From Chlamydiota bacterium (GTDB taxonomy: Bacteria > Chlamydiota > Chlamydiia > Chlamydiales > Rhabdochlamydiaceae), in NCBI GenBank assembly GCA_016866585.1, contig VGMB01000021.1, positions 1-12,318 on the forward strand: DNA of 12,318 nt. Direction: 5' to 3'. Below the pieces are notes generated by a model that had not been told where the DNA came from, ran no database searches, and worked only from the letters and a program-made list of their open reading frames with translations. Shown one piece after another: positions 1 to 7,119 of this stretch (position 1 is the stretch's first letter; each line of letters opens with the position of its first letter). The translations under genes were made by a program, and so were the position numbers.

Positions 1-741
1 TTTTCAAATAACCCAAAAGATTTACTGGTATTTTGGGATATCCCCTCAGACCTTTCACTACAGACTATATCAAGAGTACACTCTGATAGATTGATTCTTT
101 TTACATTTAATCCTGAAGTTCCCAACTCTAAAGAGTTCTCTCCAAAAGCTAAAGATCTCTTTTCTAAGATTTATACTTGGAACGATGATCTCGTTGATGA
201 TAAAAAGTTTTTCAAATTCCACATACCAGCACTTAAAGAGTTTTCTAACGACGCCCCCTCTTTTTCCGATAGAATGCAATGCGTGCTAATAAACACACAG
301 ACAAAATTTACCCAAAGTCTAGTCTCAGAAAAAAGATCAAACCTCATGCATACGATGCAATCACAGTGGACAAACGGTGTAGATGAAACTAATTTTGAAG
401 ACCAGGATACATTAAAAAACTACCGCTTTAGCATATGCTACGAAGATGTTTGCAATACGCAAGGATACATCTCGGATAAGATCTTTGCTTCTTTTAGCAA
501 TGGATGTGTACCCATTTATCTTGGAGCATCTAACATTACACAGTACATCCCTACAAATTGTTTCATTGATAGAAGAGACTTCGACACTGATAACGAGCTA
601 TGTCTGTTTTTAAGCAATCTCACAGAGGATGATTACAACTTGTACATAAGTAACATCAAGGCTTTCCTCAAAACAAAAGAAGCTAAAATGTTCTCTATGG
701 AAGAATTCACTAAAGTTTTTACAAAAGCTGTTGAAAACTAG
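1..741 (+). CDS. GT10-family glycosyltransferase (alpha-1,3-fucosyltransferase-like), C-terminal part
   Basis: The frame is open from base 1, so the gene begins outside the window; 246 residues are visible. The TTG at 91 is an internal leucine codon, not a start. The family signature lies at visible residues 141-176: YRFSICYEDV, then GYISDKIF, then GCVPIYLGA, followed by the YIP..CFIDRRDF segment. This matches the donor-binding core of GT10 enzymes (typically F.FENS...GY.TEKI....G..PIY.GA), which transfer fucose from GDP-fucose to N-acetylglucosamine or glucose in cell-surface glycans. Here ENS is replaced by EDV and TEK by SDK, conservative changes. Visible residues 1-110 fit the acceptor-side Rossmann domain. 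Being an inverting GT-B enzyme, it would act on the cytoplasmic face. Family assignment is firm; the sugar and acceptor are inferred. A 165-base gap separates it from the next gene, which appears to have its own promoter. Confidence 0.8.
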   Translation, partial: FSNNPKDLLVFWDIPSDLSLQTISRVHSDRLILFTFNPEVPNSKEFSPKAKDLFSKIYTWNDDLVDDKKFFKFHIPALKEFSNDAPSFSDRMQCVLINTQTKFTQSLVSEKRSNLMHTMQSQWTNGVDETNFEDQDTLKNYRFSICYEDVCNTQGYISDKIFASFSNGCVPIYLGASNITQYIPTNCFIDRRDFDTDNELCLFLSNLTEDDYNLYISNIKAFLKTKEAKMFSMEEFTKVFTKAVEN

Positions 742-759
742 CCTTTACATAAAAAGAAT

Positions 760-789
760 TATTTAATTTTTTACGTAAAAAATTGAATA
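760..789. repeat. Long AT-rich palindrome between GT10 and TPR genes
   Basis: Bases 765-784 form a perfect 20-base palindrome centred on ACGT, with six T on the left and six A on the right. Pairing extends to 760-789 if one G-T wobble (764/785) is allowed. It lies 18 bases after the GT10 stop codon. As RNA it would fold into a long A-U helix, but no separate T-tract follows, so a standard intrinsic terminator is uncertain. It could also be an operator or a cruciform-prone site. Confidence 0.6.
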
Positions 790-844
790 TGAGTGGTTAA
801 AAACAAGATTTTCCACAAAATAAGCATTCAAATTTGGCTTAAGA

Positions 845-873
845 TTGTGGGAAAAAGACCCCTTTTCTATAAT
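845..873 (+). promoter_or_regulatory. Sigma70/sigma66-type promoter of the TPR gene
   Basis: A perfect TATAAT -10 box lies at 868-873, with TTGTGG as -35 box at 845-850 and the ideal 17-base spacer. The -35 matches consensus only in TTG. Transcription would start near 880, just ahead of the AGAGG ribosome binding site at 893-897. This supports translation from 907 rather than from the upstream in-frame GTG at 793, which would lie outside such a transcript. Confidence 0.5.
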
Positions 874-906
874 CCGGTTCTTTATAAAAAACAGAGGATT
901 ATGGCT

Positions 907-2955
907 ATGGAAGATAGACTACCGGACAGCTCTGAAAAAACTAAAAACTTTCTTAAGAATCTGCCGATTCCACTGCCAAAACATTTTTATGAACTCGATT
1001 TCACAGACACCACAGAAATGGCCAATACTCTCACATCAGAGGCAGAGTCTTGCTTAAAGAACAATGATGAGCTGCAAGCATTTAAACTGTTTGATCAAGC
1101 TATAAAAGTTGGTGGAGAACATGCGGAGCTTCTGTATAGACAAGCAAAGTCATTATTTGAATATGGAGTAAAATCAAAACAGGCAAATATTTTACGCCAT
1201 GCAAGTAAAAAATTAAAAAGAGCAACCCTTAATGAAGCAAACCTTTTTGATGTATGGTTACTCTGGGCTAAAACTTTATTTGAGCTCGGAGAGCTTACTT
1301 GTGAAAAAACATTTTATTTAGACGCCGAAAAAATAATATACATTGCGCAAGGCCTTTCTGACAACCTTCCCTCCGGTGCTGTCTCAGAGCTATTTAGTCA
1401 ACTAGCTTACACCCAAAGCAAGCTTGCACATTTCTCTAAAGAAGCAGTAGATTGGCAAATAGCCATAGAATATTACCAAAAAGCAGCATCTACATGCGAA
1501 AGCCTCAGTGCTTATTTTTGGGAAAACTATGGCAAAGCATGCCTTACTTTGTCTAGATGTATTAATGATGTAAGGCTATGCGTTAAAGGGATTTATTTTT
1601 TCAAACACGCATTGACAAAAGAGCCCACATCAGCATCTCAGACACTCATGCACTTAGCAAAAGCGCTAGAACATCTTTATCAGTACACACATGAACTAGA
1701 TCATCTCGACCAAACCTGTGAATATTTTGAAAAGGCAATACAAGCTGAACCCACACACACATCACTTTATGTTGACTATACTACTTTTCTTATCAAATCA
1801 GCTAAAAAAACCCGCGATAAGAAGAAATTAAAAACAGCCATTACAGAGTGTCGCAAGTGTCATGAGATAGATCCAACCCACGGAAAAATCCTAGGCCTTT
1901 GGGGTGAATCCTTATCTCTTCTTGGCGAGTTTTCTGATCGACTAGATTTAATACTAGAGGGCCTGAATAAAATAGAGGAGGCCTATGACCTTAGCAGTAT
2001 TGACTGCACCCTCAGCTACAATCACGGTCAATCTCTTAACAGTCTGGCTAAATATTACAACGATGTCGAGTACCGCTACCAAGCTATCGAAAGATTTCAA
2101 GAAGGGTTATCACAAGATAGAAGCCTTGACCATCACTGGTACGCCATAGCAGAAAATTACCATATCATAGGATGCGCAGATCACGACGAACAGGCTCTAG
2201 GAAAAGCTCTACGCTTCTACTTAAAGGCGTATGAGATATGTCCAAGTAACACCTACTATAACTTTGCAATAGCTAAGTGCCTAGCAAATATCGGAGAAAT
2301 CACGGACAATGCCCAAAAGTTAGAGCAAGCAGTCTTCCAGTTCACAAGTGTTTTATTCCTGCAAAAAAATGCAATATACCTACACCCAGAATGGCTTTTT
2401 GAATATGCAAAAACATTGGATCTTCTCGGGTATTATAACGAAGAAGATCATTACTACACAAAAGCGTTAGAGCTTTTAGCCCACATCATGTTAATAAGTC
2501 CCGATTACAAAGGACTAAAATATCAAATGGCTGTTTGCTTTAGCCATCTCGGTGAACTCAATGGTGATATTGAAAACTTCTATAAGGCACTTCACTACTT
2601 CAAAGTAGCTCAAAAACAAGATGAAGACAACGATATGATCCTTGTAGATATAGGAGTTACCCACATCAATATTTCTCAGACTACAACCAATCCTGTAGAG
2701 TTAGAGACATCTCTTGCGGATGCTGAATATAAGCTGATGCAAGCTGCTAAAGCTGGTAACATCACATCTTATTACCAACTTGGCTGTCTATTTTCTCTAA
2801 AGCAACAGTACCCTCTATCTTTGCATTTCTTGGAAAAAGCAAAAAGGTCTCATGCCTTGCCACCTTTAGAAGAAATTCTTGAAGATGAATGGCTGGATAA
2901 CCTCATTAGTACTCAAGAAGGAAAAGACTTTCTAACTTCCTTGGAAAACAACTAG
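907..2955 (+). CDS. TPR-like repeat protein with 41-residue repeat period
   Basis: The product has 682 residues. I chose ATG 907 because AGAGG (893-897) is 9 bases upstream; ATG 901 is only 3 bases from it, and GTG 793 lies upstream of the candidate promoter. Almost the whole chain is a TPR-like solenoid. Helix-A anchors of the type A/G-K-x-L..LG occur at residues 80, 121, 167, 209, 251, 292, 333, 374, 415, 456, 501, 542, 583 and 626, mostly 41 apart instead of the canonical 34. The second helix has the usual A..Y/F..A pattern ending in D/E-P. The extra residues sit in the turn between helices (for example GEFSDRLDLILEG). The C-terminus (about 620-680) resembles a TPR end-of-group cap. No signal peptide or membrane segment is seen, so a cytosolic protein, or one secreted without a cleaved signal, is likely. 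TPR solenoids bind proteins; the partner is unknown. Confidence 0.85.
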   Translation: MEDRLPDSSEKTKNFLKNLPIPLPKHFYELDFTDTTEMANTLTSEAESCLKNNDELQAFKLFDQAIKVGGEHAELLYRQAKSLFEYGVKSKQANILRHASKKLKRATLNEANLFDVWLLWAKTLFELGELTCEKTFYLDAEKIIYIAQGLSDNLPSGAVSELFSQLAYTQSKLAHFSKEAVDWQIAIEYYQKAASTCESLSAYFWENYGKACLTLSRCINDVRLCVKGIYFFKHALTKEPTSASQTLMHLAKALEHLYQYTHELDHLDQTCEYFEKAIQAEPTHTSLYVDYTTFLIKSAKKTRDKKKLKTAITECRKCHEIDPTHGKILGLWGESLSLLGEFSDRLDLILEGLNKIEEAYDLSSIDCTLSYNHGQSLNSLAKYYNDVEYRYQAIERFQEGLSQDRSLDHHWYAIAENYHIIGCADHDEQALGKALRFYLKAYEICPSNTYYNFAIAKCLANIGEITDNAQKLEQAVFQFTSVLFLQKNAIYLHPEWLFEYAKTLDLLGYYNEEDHYYTKALELLAHIMLISPDYKGLKYQMAVCFSHLGELNGDIENFYKALHYFKVAQKQDEDNDMILVDIGVTHINISQTTTNPVELETSLADAEYKLMQAAKAGNITSYYQLGCLFSLKQQYPLSLHFLEKAKRSHALPPLEEILEDEWLDNLISTQEGKDFLTSLENN

Positions 2956-2976
2956 CTAGTTTTTTTTAATAAATTC

Positions 2977-3007
2977 TTTACAATTAGATTAAGTTTTTAC
3001 TAATCTA
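2977..3007 (+). promoter_or_regulatory. Candidate promoter with overlapping dyad (hydrolase pair)
   Basis: TTTACA at 2977-2982 matches the -35 consensus in five of six bases. With a 16-base spacer, ACTAAT at 2999-3004 matches the -10 in four of six. A perfect 7-base inverted repeat, TAGATTA (2985-2991) and TAATCTA (3001-3007), fills the spacer and -10, as a repressor operator would. Read as RNA it could instead be a weak hairpin ending the TPR transcript, with a T-run at 3015-3021. Both readings are inference. Confidence 0.3.
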
Positions 3008-3008
3008 C

Positions 3009-3033
3009 CAATCCTTTTTTTAAAACAGGATTG
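3009..3033 (+). promoter_or_regulatory. Hairpin covering the ribosome binding site of the first hydrolase gene
   Basis: CAATCCT (3009-3015) is perfectly complementary to AGGATTG (3027-3033), with a T-rich/A-rich loop that can pair further. The right arm contains the AGGA (3027-3030) that is the Shine-Dalgarno sequence for ATG 3038 (7-base spacing). Folding would hide the ribosome binding site, so translation may depend on temperature, a protein or an RNA. Confidence 0.4.
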
Positions 3034-3037
3034 TCTT

Positions 3038-4024
3038 ATGACTCTAGCGATATCAAACTCCATCACTTTCAATGCTAAATGGACAAAATACAACCATCAA
3101 CTACAAGACACCCTTATGCAGCGCATAAGTAGATTTGCGCTATATTATTTACATAAGTTTGCTATTAAAGAATCACTGCCCTCTTCAAAATCGTCGCTTG
3201 AGAAAATAAAAAATAAAAGAGAATCCTTTAATTTATGGATTTCTCAACATAACATTGATGCAATACCCATTGAAATAACAACACCTGACGGTATTAAAAT
3301 CAGGGGAACTTTCATCAAGCTCCATCACTGCCCTGGTGATGCTCCCTTGATTATTTTTTCACAACCCAACTCTTGCATAAGTACAAGCCTCACGTTCAAG
3401 GATATTATACAAGAAGCTGTCCACAGGTATCATAACTGTAATTTTTTAATTTACGACTACAGAGGATGTGGTGAATCAGAAGGAGAACCCTTGGTTGGTA
3501 AGGATTTCATTATCGACGGGGATGCTGTGTACCAATTTGCCGTTGAAGTGCTAAAAGTTCCTCCTGAAAAAATCCATATGCTCGGATATTCCTTCGGAGG
3601 TGGAGTGTCAGCTCAGATAAAAGCTATGCACCCTGAATGCACTGGTAACTATGTTAATGACAGGTCATTTACAACTCTTCCCGATGTGGCGCTTGAGAAA
3701 TTCAATAGTAAAGTGATCTCATATGCCGCCTATGGAATGATGCATTTCCTTGGCTGGAATATTTTAAATACCGTGGAAGCATTAAAAAAAATTAAATCGA
3801 AAGTTCTTATTATATTTCATCCCAAGGATCCTGTAATCCTAGGCATTTCCCAGCTATACCTCAAGATCCCCACATTCAATAACTTTTTCACGATCAATTT
3901 ATCAGATCGCATAATAAAAAATGTTCATTCGATTAGCGTTCATGGAATCCATCTTAAATACTTCACAAATGCAAACGACATCGGGGCGCATTTAGAAGCG
4001 CTAGATTTTCTACTAAAAAAATAA
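3038..4024 (+). CDS. Alpha/beta hydrolase, CHLPS/DUF818-like, paralogue 1
   Basis: The product has 328 residues and starts at ATG 3038 with AGGA 7 bases upstream. After an N-terminal extension of about 75 residues comes an alpha/beta-hydrolase fold: strand IPIEITTPDGIKIRG (77-90), the IIFSQPN strand-loop (105-111), the YDYRGCGESEG strand (139-149) and the nucleophile elbow GYSFGGG (183-189) with Ser185. Candidate partners are Asp264 (in FHPKD) and His305 (in GIHL). The block KAMHPECTGNYVNDRSF (195-211) recalls the RSF motif of the chlamydial CHLPS 43-kDa/DUF818 proteins, to which I assign it from memory. The substrate is unknown; esterase or lipase activity is the family-level guess. No cleavable signal is obvious. 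A close paralogue follows after 67 bases, so the two are probably co-transcribed tandem duplicates. Confidence 0.75.
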   Translation: MTLAISNSITFNAKWTKYNHQLQDTLMQRISRFALYYLHKFAIKESLPSSKSSLEKIKNKRESFNLWISQHNIDAIPIEITTPDGIKIRGTFIKLHHCPGDAPLIIFSQPNSCISTSLTFKDIIQEAVHRYHNCNFLIYDYRGCGESEGEPLVGKDFIIDGDAVYQFAVEVLKVPPEKIHMLGYSFGGGVSAQIKAMHPECTGNYVNDRSFTTLPDVALEKFNSKVISYAAYGMMHFLGWNILNTVEALKKIKSKVLIIFHPKDPVILGISQLYLKIPTFNNFFTINLSDRIIKNVHSISVHGIHLKYFTNANDIGAHLEALDFLLKK

Positions 4025-4091
4025 AGTAATAATTCGTATTCGATTTAAATGGATCAACAACTAGAATACCCGTTAAAAAAAGATAATTTTT

Positions 4092-5084
4092 ATGGTAACA
4101 CGAGCAAGTAGTTCAAGTTTATATTACCAAGCACGTTGGAATACGCAAAATGAAAATCTTCAGGACTCCTTGTTTGATAAGGTGAGCAAATTTTTCTTTA
4201 GCCATATACATAGATTTCTTACATCTCTAGCAGTTCCATCCACTACATTTACGCAAGCACGAATCATTCGATCAGATCAAAATCATCGTAATATTTTGTC
4301 TACTTTGAAATGCACGCAGACAGAGATAAATATCAGAACCCCAGATAATAAAAATATCAAAGGAAGTTTAATCTGCCCTCAAGGAACGTCTTTGAGCGAC
4401 CCTGTTGTCATCTTTGCGCAGCCAAACGCCTCTGTGAGTGTCGAATCGACGTTTATAGATACGATGCAAGAAATTATAAAACTGAATAAAAAATGTAATT
4501 TCATCCTATTCGACTACCGAGGTTCTGGCTTTTCTAAGGGAAGTCTTTTACAAGCTAAAGATCTTGTCCTAGATTTAGATAGCGTTTATATGTTTGCCAA
4601 AGAACAGCTCAAGATCCCTACCCAAGATATCCACATGATGGGATTTTCTCTAGGCGGAGCGGTTACATCTCAAGTGAAAGCAATGCACCCAGAATGTACA
4701 GGAAATACGGTAATAGATAGATCATTCTCCAATATCATCGACATAGCTTCTAGCTTAGTTAAAAAAAATGCTATTATCTCCTTTTTAGCAAGGCATGTAC
4801 TTAGATTATTGGGTTGGGGATGGCTCAATAGCACGGAGGCGTTTAAAAAAATCAAATCACCGTCTCTAATTCTACACCACCCTAAAGACTACATCATCAA
4901 AGAAGAATTTCAACTACAGAGAACAATAGATACAAGGCAAAGAAACATTCAAACAATAAATTTAAATAATCTTAATTGGGCGCCCTGTGACAACTTTCAC
5001 TGTGTACCACTTAGCATGTTTATATACGAAAGAAATACTGTATCTTCTGCTGTAGCTAAATTTCTGACACAAAAACCAAAGTAA
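4092..5084 (+). CDS. Alpha/beta hydrolase, CHLPS/DUF818-like, paralogue 2
   Basis: The 330-residue product is clearly paralogous to the preceding gene: both share QDxL near residue 25, QPN (110-112), DYRGxGxSxG (141-150), IHMxGxSxGG, KAMHPECTGNxVxDRSF (196-212) and LGWxxLNxxEAxKKIKS (240-256). The catalytic candidates are Ser186 in GFSLGG, Asp266 in HHPKD and His303 in NFHCVPL, so the triad appears intact. The C-terminal segment differs most from the neighbour, suggesting divergence in substrate or lid. No good Shine-Dalgarno sequence precedes ATG 4092, only an A-rich stretch, so translation may be weaker or depend on the upstream gene. Substrate and location are unknown. Confidence 0.75.
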   Translation: MVTRASSSSLYYQARWNTQNENLQDSLFDKVSKFFFSHIHRFLTSLAVPSTTFTQARIIRSDQNHRNILSTLKCTQTEINIRTPDNKNIKGSLICPQGTSLSDPVVIFAQPNASVSVESTFIDTMQEIIKLNKKCNFILFDYRGSGFSKGSLLQAKDLVLDLDSVYMFAKEQLKIPTQDIHMMGFSLGGAVTSQVKAMHPECTGNTVIDRSFSNIIDIASSLVKKNAIISFLARHVLRLLGWGWLNSTEAFKKIKSPSLILHHPKDYIIKEEFQLQRTIDTRQRNIQTINLNNLNWAPCDNFHCVPLSMFIYERNTVSSAVAKFLTQKPK

Positions 5085-5101
5085 ATAGTTCCATCTATTT
5101 A
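5082..5101 (+). terminator. Weak hairpin after the hydrolase pair
   Basis: TAAATAG (5082-5088, containing the stop codon) pairs with CTATTTA (5095-5101) around a 6-base loop. The stem is nearly all A-T and is followed only by short T groups, so this is at best a weak terminator. It marks the change from the accessory genes to yidC. Confidence 0.25.
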
Positions 5102-5190
5102 TTAGTATTTTGCGATTCGATGATTTGTTTTTTTTATATCCTTATGATAAGATTGCCTTTTTTTAATTATTTTTAAGGGTTTCTAAATTT

Positions 5191-7098
5191 ATGGATAAAC
5201 GATCACTAATTTTTGTGGCCGCTCTTACAGCTTCCCTCTTTTTTGTAAATCAATGGTTCTCTTCCAAGAGCTCTGCGAAAAAAGCGCAGCAAGAGCAGCT
5301 CTCCCAGACAGCGCCGACCACTGCTGCCTCTCCACCAGTAAATCCAGCATCTGCATCCAACGCTCAAATTGGCTCAGAGCAGTTTTACGTACTTGAAAAT
5401 GAATATCAACAAATCGTTTTTTCTACATATGGTGGTGCTATTGCCGAAATCAACCTCCCTATGGCATCTGATAAGAACCCACAAAGCATCATACGTCCGA
5501 TCAATTTCGATAAGATAATGCTTAAGGACTACCCTAAAAATGACAAATTCCCTTGCTATGGTTATAAGACTGTAGAAAATGGATCTGTGATGAGCAAGGC
5601 AGAAGGGGCTGTTGGTGGATACTACCCTCTGCTTAGAAGAAGTATCATCGATGAAAATGGAGTAACTACTTTTAGAACACCAGCAAGAAATTACGCTTTC
5701 AACACACTTTCCGACGATCCATCCACCGCAAACCTCAACTTTTCCGTAACACGATTTGAAAAAAACACTATAGAGTTTCAAGCAACTGACGGTGGGAAAA
5801 AAATCACAAAAAGATACTTCCTACCAACAGATGCAACAAAACAGCCTTTCTGTTTTGACCTTGAGATCAATGTAGAAGGTGACAATAGAAACCTATGGAT
5901 CACAACAGGAATACCAGAAGTTGAGCTTATTTCTGGAAACTTCTCCCCAAGCCTAAAGTTCCTAACGCAAAGAAACCAAAAAACAGTTGTAGAAAACCTA
6001 TCTCTTCCTAAAGGATCTCCTTCTATCAACACAGACACACCAAATTGGATATGTAATTCCAACGGCTTCTTAGGAATGCTTGTAACGCCGACCTTCGACA
6101 ACAACTCAGGACTTGCATCAAACCAAGTAAATGGTACTTCATGCCCGAGCAGAATAACAGTTATTGATGCAAAAAATGATCTTTATCCTGCCTCTAAATT
6201 TCCAGGCTATGAGATACAACTTCCACTAAAAGCATCTGCTGACACTGTGAAATTCCGAGTGTTTGCTGGTCCTTTTCAAGACGATGTACTACAGCTTCTT
6301 GATGAAACATTCAAGGATCCACAAACAGGTAAAACGCCTAGATATGTATCTGCAATTAGCTTCCAGGGCTGGTTTACTTTCATATCAGAACCTTTTGCAA
6401 AATTCTTATTTATTTTGATGAAGTTATTCCACAAGATAACAACATCTTGGGGACTTTCCATTATCTTGCTTACTATAGTTCTACGTTTCATGCTATACCC
6501 GCTAAACAGCTGGTCCATGAAGTCATCTTTAAAGATGCAACAAATTGCTCCTCAGGTGACTGCTATACAAGAGAAATATAAAAAAGACCCTAAAAGAGCT
6601 CAGATGGAAGTTGTTGCCCTGTATAGAGAAAAAGGAGTAAACCCCCTAACTGGTTGCTTCCCTATCCTTATTCAGCTGCCATTCCTTATTGGTATGTTTG
6701 ACCTACTTAAGTCGGTATTTGAACTACGTGGAGCAAGCTTTATTCCTGGATGGATAACTAACCTAACTGAACCTGATGTTTTATTTAGCTGGGGATACCC
6801 TCTTCCGTTCTTTGGTAATAGCTTCCACCTGCTACCATTCTTGCTTGGCGCTGTTATGTTCTTCCAACAAAAACTAGCTTCTCCTCTCCCTAAAGATGTG
6901 AAGCAACTTACTGACCAGCAAAAACAGCAAAAAATGATGGGGAACATCATGGTTGTAGTATTCACAGTTATGTTTTACAACTTCCCATCAGGATTAAATA
7001 TTTACTGGCTATCATCGATGTCTCTAGGTATATTACAGCAATGGATGACTAATAAAAAATTTTCCAATAATAAACCTAATCTCATTAGAGTAAAATAG
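5191..7098 (+). CDS. yidC: Membrane protein insertase YidC
   Basis: YidC inserts and folds inner-membrane proteins, alone or with SecYEG. The 635-residue product starts at ATG 5191, with AAGGG at 5175-5179 (11-base spacing). Residues 5-23 form the N-terminal membrane anchor. A Ser/Ala/Pro/Gln-rich linker (24-60) leads to a large periplasmic domain (about 63-380). The conserved insertase core follows: WFTFISEPFAKFLF (394-407), TSWGLSIILLTIVLRFMLYPL (418-438) with Arg432 at the place of the groove arginine (E. coli Arg366), the cytoplasmic hairpin KMQQIAPQVTAIQEKYKKDPKRA (448-470), KGVNPLTGCFPILIQLPF (481-498), and the last helices with FPSGLNIYW (598-606). It is longer than E. coli YidC (548) through the linker and periplasmic part. 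The short tail is basic. dnaA follows after 21 bases, as in Chlamydia (CT251/CT250), so co-transcription is likely. Confidence 0.96.
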   Translation: MDKRSLIFVAALTASLFFVNQWFSSKSSAKKAQQEQLSQTAPTTAASPPVNPASASNAQIGSEQFYVLENEYQQIVFSTYGGAIAEINLPMASDKNPQSIIRPINFDKIMLKDYPKNDKFPCYGYKTVENGSVMSKAEGAVGGYYPLLRRSIIDENGVTTFRTPARNYAFNTLSDDPSTANLNFSVTRFEKNTIEFQATDGGKKITKRYFLPTDATKQPFCFDLEINVEGDNRNLWITTGIPEVELISGNFSPSLKFLTQRNQKTVVENLSLPKGSPSINTDTPNWICNSNGFLGMLVTPTFDNNSGLASNQVNGTSCPSRITVIDAKNDLYPASKFPGYEIQLPLKASADTVKFRVFAGPFQDDVLQLLDETFKDPQTGKTPRYVSAISFQGWFTFISEPFAKFLFILMKLFHKITTSWGLSIILLTIVLRFMLYPLNSWSMKSSLKMQQIAPQVTAIQEKYKKDPKRAQMEVVALYREKGVNPLTGCFPILIQLPFLIGMFDLLKSVFELRGASFIPGWITNLTEPDVLFSWGYPLPFFGNSFHLLPFLLGAVMFFQQKLASPLPKDVKQLTDQQKQQKMMGNIMVVVFTVMFYNFPSGLNIYWLSSMSLGILQQWMTNKKFSNNKPNLIRVK

Positions 7099-7119
7099 AG
7101 GGCGACCAGCCAATATATC

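Noticed and set aside
809..855. DnaA-box-like sequences (TTTTCCACA at 809 and TGTGGGAAA at 847) as part of an origin
   Set aside because: Each departs from TTATCCACA, only two are present, and there is no cluster or unwinding element beyond general AT-richness.
793..906. GTG-initiated N-terminal extension of the TPR protein
   Set aside because: No ribosome binding site precedes GTG 793. A perfect TATAAT at 868-873 and the AGAGG at 893-897 fit a start at 907, and the extension's residues do not look like TPR sequence.
2950..2961. AACTAGCTAGTT palindrome before a T-run as a terminator of the TPR gene
   Set aside because: With no loop, the real stem would be about four A-T-rich pairs, too weak to support despite the T-run.
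4036..4069. GTATTC/GAATAC inverted repeat between the two hydrolase genes
   Set aside because: Six pairs across a 22-base loop with no T-run is within chance for AT-rich DNA.
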